Part shown: positions 14,489-29,900 of the stretch, one piece after another | Position numbering within the stretch: the first letter of the stretch is position 1 | Layout of the letters: the number at the start of each line of letters is the position of its first letter | From: Labia minor | Taxonomy: Eukaryota > Arthropoda > Insecta > Dermaptera > Spongiphoridae | Length of the DNA stretch: 64,000 nt | Assembly: GCA_963082975.1 (NCBI GenBank) | Contig: OY720349.1 | Location: 66,586,501 to 66,650,500 of the forward strand | Direction of reading: 5' to 3' | Notes under the pieces: model-generated | The model's database searches: none | Told to the model about the DNA's origin: nothing | Seen by the model: the letters and a program-made list of their open reading frames with translations, nothing else | Program-made: the position numbers and the translations under genes

Positions 14489-16170
14489 CCGAAAACCTAG
14501 GGTCATCCTACGATGACGTTTCATAATTTTTTCGGTAAAATTAAAAAATGAAATGTTTTAAAAAAAATAATAAATTCGTTCTGTTTACATCATAAAAATA
14601 TTGAAAAAATATATTATTGATATTTTTGATGAATAATTATTTTTTTATGCCGAAAACCTAGGGTCATCCTACGATGACCTATCATAATTTTTTCGGTATA
14701 ATTAAAAAATGAAATATTTTAAAAAAAATAATAAATTTGTACATTTTACATCAGAAAAATATTAAAAAAATATATTATTGATATTTCTGATGAATAATTA
14801 TTCTTTTATGCCGAAAACATAGGGTCATCCTAAGATGACCTTTCATAATTTTTACGGGAAACTTAAAAAATGAAATTTTTAAAAATAAATAATAAATTCG
14901 TTCATTTTACATCATATAAATATTAAAAAAACATATTATTGATATTTCTGATGAATAATTATTTTTTTTCAGAAAACCTAAGGTCATCCTACGATGAACT
15001 TTCATAATTTTTAAGGGAAAATTAAAATATGAAATTTTTAAAAATAAATAATAAATTCGTTCATTTAACTTCATAAAAATATTAAAAAAATATATTATTG
15101 ATATTTCTGATGAATAATTATTTTTTTATGCCGAAAACCTAGGGTCATCCTACGATGACCTTTCATAATTTTTTCGGTATAATTAAAAAATGATATATTT
15201 TAAAAAAAATAATAAATTTGTACATTTTACATCAGAAAAATATTAAAAAAATATATTATTGATATTTCTGATGAATAATTATTTTTTTATGCCGAAAACC
15301 TAGGGTCATCCTACGATGACCTTTCATAATTTTTACGGGAAAATTAAAAAATGAAATTTTTAAAAATAAATAATAAATTCGTACATTTTACATCAGAAAA
15401 ATATTAAAAAAATATATTATTGATATTTCTGATGAATAATTATTTTTTTATGACGAAATCCTAGGGTCATCCTACGATGACCTTTCATAATTTTTACGGG
15501 AAAATTAAAAAATGAAATTTTTAAAAATAAATAATAAATTCGTTCATTTTATTCATAAAAATATTAAAAAAATATATTATTGATATTTCTGATGAATAAT
15601 TATTTTTTTATGCCGAAAACCTAGGGTCATCCTACGATGACCTTTGATAATTTTTACGGGAAAATTAAAAAATGAAATTTTTAAAAATAAATAATAAATT
15701 CGTACATTTTACATCATAAAAATATTAAAAAAATATATTATTGATATTTCTGATGAATAATTATTTTTTTATGCCGAAAACCTAGGGTCATCCTACGATG
15801 ACCTTTCATAATTTTTACGGGAAAATTAAAAAATGAAATTTTTAAAAATAAATAATAAATTCGTACATTTTACATCATAAAAATATTAAAAAAATATATT
15901 ATTGATATTTCTGATGAATAATTATTTTTTTATGCCGAAAACCTAGGGTCATCCTACGATGACCTTTCATAATTTTTACGGGAAAATTAAAAAATGAAAT
16001 TTTTAAAAATAAATAATAAATTCGTTCAGTTTACATCATAAAAATATTGAAAAAATATATTATTGATATTTCTGAAGAATAATTATTTTTTTTTCCGAAA
16101 ACCTAGGGTCATCCTACGATGACCTTTCATAATTTTTACGGGAAAATTAAAAAATGAAATTTTTAAAAAT
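14160..16170. repeat. Paralogue of the retrotransposon's left flank (offset 20582)
   Basis: This block matches 34742-36752, the 2 kb just left of the retrotransposon. Anchors are the ATGATATATTTT unit (15191 and 35773), ATGACGAAATCC (15452 and 36034), CCTTTGATAATT (15641 and 36223) and GTTCAGTTTACATC (16029 and 36611). Base 16170 corresponds to the last satellite base before the LTR. Private changes include GAAAACATAGGG near 14818. It serves as a reference for the uninterrupted array. Confidence 0.85.
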
Positions 16171-17999
16171 AAATAATAAATTCGTTCATTTTACATCATA
16201 TAAATATTAAAAAAATATATTATTGATATTTCTGATGAATAATTATTTTTTTATGCCGAAAACCTAAGGTCATCCTACGATGACCTTTCATAATTTTTAC
16301 GGGAAAATTAAAATATTAAATTTTTAAAAATAAATAATAAATTCGTTCATTTAACTTCATAAAAATATTAAAAAAATATATTATTGATATTTCTGATGAA
16401 TAATTATTTTTTTATGCCGAAAAGCTAGGGTCATCCTACGATGACCTTTCATAATTTTTACGGGAAAATTAAAAAATGAAATTTTTAAAAATAAATAATA
16501 AATTCGTTCATTTTACATCATAAAAATATTAAAAAAATATATTATTGATATTTCTGATGAATAATTATTTTGTTATGCCGAAAACCTAGGGTCATCCTAC
16601 GATGACCTTTCATAATTTTTAAGGGAAAATTAAAATATGAAATTTTTAAAAATAAATAATAAATTCGTTCATTTAACTTCATAAAAATATTAAAAAAATA
16701 TATTATTGATATTTCTGATGAATAATTATTTTTTTATGCCGAAAACCTAGGGTCATCCTACGATGACCTATCATAATTTTTTCGGTATAATTAAAAAATG
16801 AAATATTTTAAAAAAAATAATAAATTTGTACATTTTACATCAGAAAAATATTAAAAAAATATATTATTGATATTTCTGATGAATAATTATTCTTTTATGC
16901 CGAAAACCTAGGGTCATCCTAAGATGACCTTTCATAATTTTTACGGGAAACTTAAAAAATGAAATTTTTAAAAATAAATAATAAATTCGTACATTTTACA
17001 TCAGAAAAATATTAAAAAAATATATTATTGATATTTCTGATGAATAATTATTTTTTTATGACGAAATCCTAGGGTCATCCTACGATGACCTTTCATAATT
17101 TTTACGGGAAAATTAAAAAATGAAATTTTTAAAAATAAATAATAAATTCGTTCATTTTATTCATAAAAATATTAAAAAAATATATTATTGATATTTCTGA
17201 TGAATAATTATTTTTTTATGCCGAAAACCTAGGGTCATCCTACGATGACCTTTGATAATTTTTACGGGAAAATTAAAAAATGAAATTTTTAAAAATAAAT
17301 AATAAATTCGTACATTTTACATCATAAAAATATTAAAAAAATATATTATTGATATTTCTGATGAATAATTATTTTTTTATGCCGAAAACCTAGGGTCATC
17401 CTACGATGACCTTTCATAATTTTTACGGGAAAATTAAAAAATGAAATTTTTAAAAATAAATAATAAATTCGTTCAGTTTACATCATAAAAATATTGAAAA
17501 AATATATTATTGATATTTCTGAAGAATAATTATTTTTTTTTCCGAAAACCTAGGGTCATCCTACGATGACCTTTCATAATTTTTACGGGAAAATTAAAAA
17601 ATGAAATTTTTAAAAATAAATAATAAATTCGTTCATTTTACATCATATAAATATTAAAAAAATATATTATTGATATTTCTGATGAATAATTATTTTTTTA
17701 TGCCGAAAACCTAAGGTCATCCTACGACGACCTTTCATAATTTTTACGGGAAAATTAAAATATTAAATTTTTAAAAATAAATAATAAATTCGTTCATTTA
17801 ACTTCATAAAAATATTAAAAAAATATATTATTGATATTTCTGATGAATAATTATTTTTTTATGCCGAAAAGCTAGGGTCATCCTACGATGACCTTTCATA
17901 ATTTTTACGGGAAAATTAAAAAATGAAATTTTTAAAAATAAATAATAAATTCGTTCATTTTACATCATATAAATATTAAAAAAATATATTATTGATATT

Positions 18000-20850
18000 T
18001 CTGATGAATAATTATTTTGTTATGCCGAAAACCTAGGGTCATCCTACGATGACCTTTCATAATTTTTACGGGAAAATTAAAAAATGAAATTTTTAAAAAT
18101 AAATAATAAATTCGTTCATTTTACAACATATAAATATTAAAAAAATATATTATTGATATTTCTGATGAATAATTATTTTTTTATGCAGAAAACCTAAGCT
18201 CATCCTACAATGACCTTTCATAATTTTTACGGGAAAATTAAAATATGAAATTTTTAAAAATAAATAATAAATTCGTACATTTTACATCAGAAAAATATTA
18301 AAAAAATATATTATTGATATTTCTGATGAATAATAATTTTTTTATGCCGAAAACCTAGGGTCATCCTACGATGACCTTTCATAATTTTTACGGGAAAATT
18401 AAAAAATGAAATTTTTAAAAATAAATAATAAATTCGTTCATTTTACATCATAAAAATATTAAAAAAATATATTATTCATATTTCTTACTAAAACTTATTT
18501 TTTTATGCCGAAAACCTAGTGTCATCCTACGATGACCTTTCATAATTTTTACGGGAAAATTAAAAAATGAAATTTTTAGAAAATCAATAATAAATTCGTT
18601 CATTTTACATCATAAAAATATTAAAAAAATATATTATTCATATTTCTTACTAAAAATTATTTTTTTATGCCGAAACCTAGGGTCATCCTACGATTTCTTA
18701 CCTTTCATAATTTTTACGGGAAAATTAAAAAATGAAATTTTTAAAAATAAATAATAAATTCGTTCATTTTACATCATAAAAATATTAAAAAAATATATTA
18801 TTGATATTTCTGATGAATAATTATTTTGTTATGCCGAAAACCTAGGGTCATCCTACGATGACCTTTCATAATTTTTACGGGAAAATTAAAAAATGAAATT
18901 TTTAAAAATAAATAATAAATTCGTTCATTTTACAACATATAAATATTAAAAAAATATATTATTGATATTTCTGATGAATAATTATTTTTTTATGCAGAAA
19001 ACCTAAGCTCATCCTACAATGACCTTTCATAATTTTTACGGGAAAATTAAAATATGAAATTTTTAAAAATAAATAATAAATTCGTACATTTTACATCAGA
19101 AAAATATTAAAAAAATATATTATTGATATTTCTGATGAATAATTATTTTTTTATGCCGAAAACCTAGGGTCATCCTACGATGACCTTTCATAATTTTTAC
19201 GGGAAAATTAAAAAATGAAATTTTTAAAAATAAATAATAAATTCGTTCATTTTACATCATAAAAATATTAAAAAAATATATTATTCATATTTCTTACTAA
19301 AACTTATTTTTTTATGCCGAAAACCTAGGGTCATCCTACGATGACCTTTCATAATTTTTACGGGAAAATTAAAAAATGAAATTTTTAGAAAATCAATAAT
19401 AAATTCGTTCATTTTACATCATAAAAATATTAAAAAAATATATTATTCATATTTCTTACTAAAAATTATTTTTTTATGCCGAAACCTAGGGTCATCCTAC
19501 GATTTCTTACCTTTCATAATTTTTACGGGAAAATTAAAAAATGAAATTTTTAAAAATAAATAATAAATTCGTTCATTTTACATCATAAAAATATTAAAAA
19601 AATATATTATTGATATTTCTGATGAATAATTATTTTTTTATACCGAAAACCTAGGGTCATCCTACGATGACATTTCATAATTTTTTAGGTAAAATTAAAA
19701 AATGAAATGTTTTAAAAAAAATAATAAATTCGTACATTTTACATCATAAAAATATTAAAAAAATATATTATTGATATTTCTGATGAATAATTATTTTTTT
19801 ATGCCGAAAACCTAGGGTCATCCTACGATGACCTTTCATAATTTTTACGGGAAAATTAAAAAATGAAATTTTTAAAAATAAATAATAAATTCGTACATTT
19901 TACATCATAAAAATATTAAAAAAATATATTATTGATATTTCTGATGAATAATTATTTTTTTATGCCGAAAAGCTAGGGTCATCCTACGATGACCTTTCAT
20001 AATTTTTACGGGAAAATTAAAAAATGAAATTTTTAAAAATAAATAATAAATTCGTTCATTTTACATCATAAAAATATTAAAAAAATATATTATTGATATT
20101 TCTGATGAATAATTATTTTGTTATGCCGAAAACCTAGGGTCATCCTACGATGACCTTTCATAATTTTTACGGGAAAATTAAAAAATGAAATTTTTAAAAA
20201 TAAATAATAAATTCGTTCATTTTACAACATATAAATATTAAAAAAATATATTATTGATATTTCTGATGAATAATTATTTTTTTATGCAGAAAACCTAAGG
20301 TCATCCTACAATGACCTTTCATAATTTTTACGGGAAAATTAAAATATGAAATTTTTAAAAATAAATAATAAATTCGTACATTTTACATCAGAAAAATATT
20401 AAAAAAATATATTATTGATATTTCTGATGAATAATTATTTTTTTATGCCGAAAACCTAGGGTCATCCTACGATGACCTTTCATAATTTTTACGGGAAAAT
20501 TAAAAAATGAAATTTTTAAAAATAAATAATAAATTCGTTCATTTTACATCATAAAAATATTAAAAAAATATATTATTCATATTTCTTACTAAAAATTATT
20601 TTTTTATGCCGAAAACCTAGGGTCATCCTACGATGACCTTTCATAATTTTTACGGGAAAATTAAAAAATGAAATTTTTAGAAAATCAATAATAAATTCGT
20701 TCATTTTACATCATAAAAATATTAAAAAAATATATTATTCATATTTCTTACTAAAAATTATTTTTTTATGCCGAAACCTAGGGTCATCCTACGATTTCTT
20801 ACCTTTCATAATTTTTACGGGAAAATTAAAAAATGAAATTTTTAAAAAAA
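18000..20850. repeat. Tandem five-monomer block of about 809 bp, two copies plus a third downstream
   Basis: About 18000-18800 repeats immediately at about 18810-19610. Both carry the otherwise rare ACAACATATAAAT (18121 and 18930), CCTAAGCTCATCC (near 18195 and 19005) and CGATTTCTTACC (g 18692 and 19501). A related third copy lies at about 20100-20850 (g 20793), with CCTAAGGTCATCC restored. Nearly all copies of these variants sit here, so this is a local amplification. Confidence 0.75.
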
Positions 20851-20865
20851 ATAATAAATTCGTTC

Positions 20866-23750
20866 ATTTTACATCATAAAAATATTAAAAAAATATATTA
20901 TTGATATTTCTGATGAATAATTATTTTATTATGCCGAACACCTAGGGTCATCCTACGATGACCTTTCATAATTTTTAGGGGAAAATTAAAAAATGAAATT
21001 TTTAAAAATAAATAATAAATTCGTACATTTTACATCAGAAAAATATTAAAAAAATATATTATTGATATTTCTGATGAATAATTATTTTTTTATGCCGAAA
21101 ACCTAGGGTCATCCTAAGATGACCTTTCATAATTTTTACGCGAAACTTAAAAAATGAAATTTTTAAAAATAAATAATAAATTCGTTCATTTTACATCATA
21201 TAAATATTAAAAAAATATATTATTGATATTTCTGATGAATAATTATTTTTTTATGCCGAAAACCTAAGGTCATCCTACGATGACCTTTCATAATTTTTAA
21301 GGGAAAATTAAAATATGAAATTTTTAAAAATAAATAATACATTCGTTCATTTAACTTCATAAAAATATTAAAAAAATATATTATTGATATTTCTGATGAA
21401 TAATTATTTATTTATGCCGAAAACCTAGGGTCATCCTACGATGACCTATCATAATTTTTTCGGTATAATTAAAAAATGAAATATTTTAAAAAAAATAATA
21501 AATTTGTACATTTTACATCAGAAAAATATTAAAAAAATATATTATTGATATTTCTGATGAATAATTATTCTTTTATGCCGAAAACCTAGGGTCATCCTAA
21601 GATGACCTTTCATAATTTTTACGGGAAACTTAAAAAATGAAATTTTTAAAAATAAATAATAAATTCGTTCATTTTACATCATATAAATATTAAAAAAACA
21701 TATTATTGATATTTCTGATGAATAATTATTTTTTTTCCGAAAACCAAGGGTCATCCTACGATGACGTTTCATAATTTTTTCGGTAAAATTAAAAAATGAA
21801 ATGTTTTAAAAAAAATAATAAATTCGTTCTGTTTACATCATAAAAATATTGAAAAAATATATTATTGATATTTTTGATGAATAATTATTTTTTTATGCCG
21901 AAAACCTAAGGTCATCCTACGATGAACTTTCATAATTTTTAAGGGAAAATTAAAATATGAAATTTTTAAAAATAAATAATAAATTCGTTCATTTAACTTC
22001 ATAAAAATATTAAAAAAATATATTATTGATATTTCTGATGAATAATTATTTTTTTATGCCGAAAACCTAGGGTCATCCTACGATGACCTTTCATAATTTT
22101 TTCGGTATAATTAAAAAATGATATATTTTAAAAAAAATAATAAATTTGTACATTTTACATCAGAAAAATATTAAAAAAATATATTATTGATATTTCTGAT
22201 GAATAATTATTTTTTTATGCCGAAAACCTAGGGTCATCCTACGATGACCTTTCATAATTTTTACGGGAAAATTAAAAAATGAAATTTTTAAAAATAAATA
22301 ATAAATTCGTACATTTTACATCAGAAAAATATTAAAAAAATATATTATTGATATTTCTGATGAATAATTATTTTTTTATGACGAAATCCTAGGGTCATCC
22401 TACGATGACCTTTCATAATTTTTACGGGAAAATTAAAAAATGAAATTTTTAAAAATAAATAATAAATTCGTTCATTTTATTCATAAAAATATTAAAAAAA
22501 TATATTATTGATATTTCTGATGAATAATTATTTTTTTATGCCGAAAACCTAGGGTCATCCTACGATGACCTTTCATAATTTTTACGGGAAAATTAAAAAA
22601 TGAAATTTTTAAAAATAAATAATAAATTCGTACATTTTACATCATAAAAATATTAAAAAAATATATTATTGATATTTCTGATGAATAATTATTTTTTTAT
22701 GCCGAAAACCTAGGGTCATCCTACGATGACCTTTCATAATTTTTACGGGAAAATTAAAAAATGAAATTTTTAAAAATAAATCATAAATTCGTTCAGTTTA
22801 CATCATAAAAATATTGAAAAAATATATTATTGATATTTCTGAAGAATAATTATTTTTTTTTCCGAAAACCTAGGGTCATCCTACGATGACCTTTCATAAT
22901 TTTTACGGGAAAATTAAAAAATGAAATGTTTTAAAAATAAATAATAAATTCGTTCATATAACTTCATAAAAATATTAAAAAAAATATTATTGATATTTTT
23001 GATGAATAATTATTTTTTTATTCCGAAAACCTAGTGTCATCCTACGATGACCTTTCATAATTTTTACGGGAAAATTAAAAAATGAAATTTTTAAAAATAA
23101 ATAATAAATTCGTTCATTTTACATCATATAAATATTAAAAAAATATATTATTGATATTTCTGATGAATAATTATTTTTTTATACCGAAAACCTAGGGTCA
23201 TCCTACGATGACCTTTCATAATTTTTTAGGTAAAATTAAAAAATGAAATGTTTTAAAAAAAATAATAAATTCGTTCTGTTTACATCATAAAAATATTGAA
23301 AAAATATATTATTGATATTTCTGAAGAATAATTATTTATTTTCCGAAAACCTAAGGTCATCCTACGATGAACTTTCATAATTTTTAAGGGAAAATTAAAA
23401 TATGAAATTTTTAAAAATAAATAATAAATTCGTTCATTTAACTTCATAAAAATATTAAAAAAATATATTATTGATATTTCTGATGAATAATTATTTTTTT
23501 ATGCCGAAAACCTAGGGTCATCCTACGATGACCTTTCATAATTTTTTCGGTATAATTAAAAAATGAAATATTTTAAAAAAAATAATAAATTTGTACATTT
23601 TACATCAGAAAAATATTAAAAAAATATATTATTGATATTTCTGATGAATAATTATTTTTTTATGCCGAAAACCTAGGGTCATCCTACGATGACCTTTCAT
23701 AATTTTTACGGGAAAATTAAAAAATGAAATTTTTAAAAATAAATAATAAA
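20866..23750. repeat. Paralogue of the retrotransposon's right flank (offset 20440)
   Basis: The segment matches about 41306-44190. The strongest anchors are the rare AAACCAAGGG (21741 and 42181) and ATGACGAAATCC (22380 and 42820). From about 21000 (41450) onward the subtype order agrees well. The first ~150 bases align in phase but differ at diagnostic sites (GAACACC and TAGGGG here, GAAAACC and TACGGG there). The match is lost near 23750, where GTTCATTTACC faces GTACATTTTAC. Confidence 0.75.
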
Positions 23751-26700
23751 TTCGTTCATTTACCTTCATAAAAATATTAAAAAAATATATTATTGATATT
23801 TCTGATGAATAATTATTTTTTTATGCCGAAAACCTAGGGTCATCCTACGATGACCTATCATAATTTTTTCGGTATAATTAAAAAATGAAATATTTTAAAA
23901 AAAATAATAAATTTGTACATTTTACATCAGAAAAATATTAAAAAAATATATTATTGATATTTCTGATGAATAATTATTTTTTTATGCCGAAAACCTAGGG
24001 TCATCCTACGATGACCTTTCATAATTTTTACGGGAAAATTAAAAAATGAAATTTTTAAAAATAAATAATAAATTCGTTCATTTTACATCATTTAAATATT
24101 AAAAAAATATATTATTGATATTTCTGATGAATAATTATTTTTTTTCCGAAAACCTAGGGTCATCCTACGATGACGTTTCATAATTTTTTCGGTAAAATTA
24201 AAAAATGAAATGTTTTAAAAAAAATAATAAATTCGTTCTGTTTACATCATAAAAATATTGAAAAAATATATTATTGATATTTTTGATGAATAATTATTTT
24301 TTTATGCCGAAAACCTAAGGTCATCCTACGATGAACTTTCATAATTTTTAAGGGAAAATTAAAATATGAAATTTTTAAAAATAAATAATAAATTCGTTCA
24401 TTTAACTTCATAAAAATATTAAAAAAATATATTATTGATATTTCTGATGAATAATTATTTTTTTATGCCGAAAACCTAGGGTCAACCTACGATGACCTTT
24501 CATAATTTTTACGGGAAAATTAAAAAATGAAATTTTTAAAAATAAATAATAAATTCGTTCATTTTACATCATATAAATATTAAAAAAATATATTATTGAT
24601 ATTTCTGAAGAATAATTATTTTTTTATGCAGAAAACCTAAGGTCATCCTACAATGACCTTTCATAATTTTTAAGGGAAAATTAAAATATGAAATTTTTAA
24701 AAATAAATAATAAATTCGTTCATTTAACTTCATAGAAATATTAAAAAAAATATTATTGATATTTTTGATGAATAATTATTTTTTTATGCCGAAAACCTAG
24801 GGTCATCCTACGATGACCTTTCATAATTTTTACGGGAAAATTAAAAAATGAAATTTTTAAAAATAAATAATAAATTCGTACATTTTACATCAGAAAAATA
24901 TTAAAAAAATATATTATTGATATTTCTGATGAATAATTATTTTTTTATGCCGAAAACCTAGGGTCATCCTACGATGACCTTTCATAATTTTTACGGGAAA
25001 ATTAAAAAATGAAATTTTTAAAAATAAATAATAAATTCGTTCAGTTTACATCATAAAAATATTGAAAAAATATATTATTGATATTTCTGAAGAATAATTA
25101 TTTTTTTTTCCGAAAACCTAGGGTCATCCTACGATGACCTTTCATAATTTTTACGGGAAAATTAAAAAATGAAATGTTTTAAAAATAAATAATAAATTCG
25201 TTTATATAACTTCATAAAAATATTAAAAAAAATATTATTGATATTTTTGATGAATAATTATTTTTTTATGCCGAAAACCTAGTGTCATCCTACGATGACC
25301 TTTCATAATTTTTACGGGAAAATTAAACAATGAAATTTTTAAAAATAAATAATAAATTCGTTCATTTTACATCATATAAATATTAAAAAAATATATTATT
25401 GATATTTTTGATGAATAATTATTTTTTTATACCGAAAACCTAGGGTCATCCTACGATGACCTTTCATAATTTTTAAGGGAAAATTAAAATATGAAATTTT
25501 TAAAAATAAATAATAAACTCGTTCATTTAACTTCATAAAAATATTAAAAAAAATATTATTGATATTTTTGATGAATAATTATTTTTTTATACCGAAAACC
25601 TAGGGTTATCCTACGATGACCTTTCATAATTTTTACGGGAAAATTAAAAAATGAAATTTTTAAAAATAAATAATAAATTCGTTCATTTTACATCATAAAA
25701 ATATTAAAAAAATATATTATTCATATTTCTTACTAAAAATTATTTTTTTATGCCGAAAACCTAGGGTCATCCTACGATGACCTTTCATAATTTTTACGGG
25801 AAAATTAAAAAATGAAATTTTTAGAAAATCAATAATAAATTCGTTCATTTTACATCATATAAATATTAAAAAAATATATTATTGATATTTCTGATGAATA
25901 ATTATTTTTTTATGTAGAAAACCTAAGGTCATCCTACAATGACCTTTCATAATTTTTACGGGAAAATTAAAATATAAAATTTTTAAAAATAAATAATAAA
26001 TTCGTACATTTTACATCAGAAAAATATTAAAAAAATATATTATTGATATTTCTGATGAATAATTATTTTTATATGCCGAAAACCTAGGGTCATCCTACGA
26101 TGACCTTTCATAATTTTTACGGGAAAATTAAAAAATGAAATTTTTAAAAATAAATAATAAATTCGTTCATTTTACATCATAAAAATATTAAAAAAATATA
26201 TTATTGATATTTCTGATGAATAATTATTTTTTTAATGCCGAAAACCTAGGGTCATCCTACGATGACCTTTCATAATTTTTACGGGAAAATTAAAAAATGA
26301 AATTTTTAGAAAATCAATAATAAATTCGTTCATTTTACATCATAAAAATATTAAAAAAATATATTATTCATATTTCTTACTAAAAATTATTTTTTTATGC
26401 CGAAACCTAGGGTCATCCTACGATGCCCTTTCATAATTTTTACGGGAAAATTAAAAAATGAAATTTTTAAAAATAAATAATAAATTCGTTCAGTTTACAT
26501 CATAAAAATATTGAAAAAATATATTATTGATATTTCTGAAGAATAATTATTTTTTTTTCCGAAAACCTAGGGTCATCCTACGATGACCTTTCATAATTTT
26601 TACGGGAAAATTAAAAAATGAAATGTTTTAAAAATAAATAATAAATTCGTTCATATAACTTCATAAAAATATTAAAAAAAATATTATTGATATTTTTGAT

Positions 26701-26949
26701 GAATAATTATTTTTTTATGCCGAAAACCTAGTGTCATCCTACGATGACCTTTCATAATTTTTACGGGAAAATTAAAAAATGAAATTTTTAAAAATAAATA
26801 ATAAATTCGTTCATTTTACATCATATAAATATTAAAAAAATATATTATTGATATTTCTGATGAATAATTATTTTTTTATACCGAAAACCTAGGGTCATCC
26901 TACGATGACCTTTCATAATTTTTTAGGTAAAATTAAAAAATGAAATGTT

Positions 26950-29900
26950 TTAAAAAAAATAATAAATTCGTTCTGTTTACATCATAAAAATATTGAAAAA
27001 ATATATTATTGATATTTCTGAAGAATAATTATTTTTTTTCCGAAAACCTAGGGTCATCCTACGATGACCTTTCATAATTTTTAAGGTAAAATTAAAAAAT
27101 TAAATGTTTTAAAAAAAATAATAAATTCGTTCATTTTACATCATAAAAATATTAAAAAAATATATTATTGATATTTCTGATGAATAATTATTTTATTATG
27201 CCGAACACCTAGGGTCATCCTACGATGACCTTTCATAATTTTTACGGGAAAATTAAAAAATGAAATTTTTAAAAATAAATAATAAATTCGTACATTTTAA
27301 ATCAGAAAAATATTAAAAAAATATATTATTGATATTTCTGATGAATAATTATTTTTTTATGCCGAAAACCTAGGGTCATCCTAAGATGACCTTTCATAAT
27401 TTTTACGCGAAACTTAAAAAATGAAATTTTTAAAAATAAATAATAAATTCGTTCATTTTACATCATATAAATATTAAAAAAATATATTATTGATATTTCT
27501 GATGAATAATTATTTTTTTATGCCGAAAACCTAAGGTCATCCTACGATGACCTTTCATAATTTTTAAGGGAAAGTTAAAATATGAAATTTTTAAAAATAA
27601 ATAATAAAGTCGTTCATTTAACTTCATAAAAATATTAAAAAAATATATTATTGATATTTCTGATGAATAATTATTTTATTATGCCGAACACCTAGGGTCA
27701 TCCTACGATGACCTATCATAATTTTTACGGGAAAATTAAAAAATGAAATTTTTAAAAATAAATAATAAATTCGTACATTTTACATCAGAAAAATATTAAA
27801 AAAATATATTATTGATATTTCTGATGAATAATTATTTTTTTATGCCGAAAACCTAGGGTCATCCTAAGATGACCTTTCATAATTTTTACGGGAAACTTAA
27901 AAAATGAAATTTTTAAAAATAAATAATAAATTCGTTCATTTTACATCATATAAATATTAAAAAAATATATTATTGATATTTCTGATGAATAATTATTTTT
28001 TTTCCGAAAACCTAGGGTCATCCTACGATGACGTTTCATAATTTTTTCGGTAAAATTAAAAAATGAAATGTTTTAAAAAAAATAATAAATTCGTTCTGTT
28101 TACATCATAAAAATATTGAAAAAATATATTATTGATATTTTTGATGAATAATTATTTTTTTATGCCGAAAACCTAAGGTCATCCTACGATGAACTTTCAT
28201 AATTTTTAAGGGAAAATTAAAATATGAAATTTTTAAAAATAAATAATAAATTCGTTCATTTAACTTCATAAAAATATTAAAAAAATATATTATTGATATT
28301 TCTGATGAATAATTATTTTTTTATGCCGAAAACCTAGGGTCATCCTACGATGACCTTTCATAATTTTTTAGGTAAAATTAAAAAATGAAATGTTTTAAAA
28401 AAAATAATAAATTCGTTCTGTTTACATCATAAAAATATTGAAAAAATATATTATTGATATTTCTGAAGAATAATTATTTTTTTTCCGAAAACCTAGGGTC
28501 ATCCTACGATGACCTTTCATAATTTTTTAGGTAAAATTAAAAAATTAAATGTTTTAAAAAAAATAATAAATTCGTTCATTTTACATCATAACAATATTAA
28601 AAAAATATATTATTCATATTTCTTACTAAAAATTATTTTATTATGCCGAAACCTAGGGTCATCCTACGATGACCTTTCATAATTTTTACGGGAAAATTAA
28701 AAAATGAAATTTTTAAAAATAAATAATAAATTCGTTCATTTTACATCATAAAAATATTAAAAAAATATATTATTGATATTTCTGAAGAATAATTATTTTT
28801 TATACCGAAAACCTAGGGTCATCCTACGATGACCTTTCATAAATTTTACGGGAAAATTAAAAAATGAAATGTTTTAAAAAAAATAATAAATTCGTTCATT
28901 TTACATCATATAAATATTAAAAAAATATATTATTGATATTTCTGATGAATAATTATTTTTTTATGCCGAAAACCTAAGGTCATCCTAAGATGACCTTTCA
29001 TAATTTTTACGGGAAAATTAAAATATTAAATTTTTAAAAATAAATAATAAATTCGTTCATTTAACTTCATAAAAATATTAAAAAAATATATTATTGATAT
29101 TTCTGATGAATAATTATTTTTTTATGCCGAAAACCTAGGGTCATCCTACGATGACCTTTCATAATTTTTACGGGAAAATTAAAAAATGAAATTTTTAAAA
29201 ATAAATAATAAATTCGTTCATTTTACATCATAAAAATATTAAAAAAATATATTATTGATATTTCTGATGAATAATTATTTTTTTATGCCGAAAACCTAGG
29301 GTCAACCTACGATGACCTTTCATAATTTTTACGGGAAAATTAAAAAATGAAATTTTTAAAAATAAATAATAAATTCGTTCATTTTACATCATATAAATAT
29401 TAAAAAAATATATTATTGATATTTCTGAAGAATAATTATTTTTTTATGCAGAAAACCTAAGGTCATCCTACAATGACCTTTCATAATTTTTAAGGGAAAA
29501 TTAAAATATGAAATTTTTAAAAATAAATAATAAATTCGTTCATTTAACTTCATAGAAATATTAAAAAAAATATTATTGATATTTTTGATGAATAATTATT
29601 TTTTTATGCCGAAAACCTAGGGTCATCCTACGATGACCTTTCATAATTTTTACGGGAAAATTAAAAAATGAAATTTTTAAAAATAAATAATAAATTCGTT
29701 CATTTTACATCATATAAATATTAAAAAAATATATTATTGATATTTCTGATGAATAATTATTTTTTTATACCGAAAACCTAGGGTCATCCTACGATGACCT
29801 TTCATAATTTTTACGGGAAAATTAAAAAATGAAATGTTTTAAAAAAAATAATAAATTCGTTCTGTTTACATCATAAAAATATTGAAAAAATATATTATTG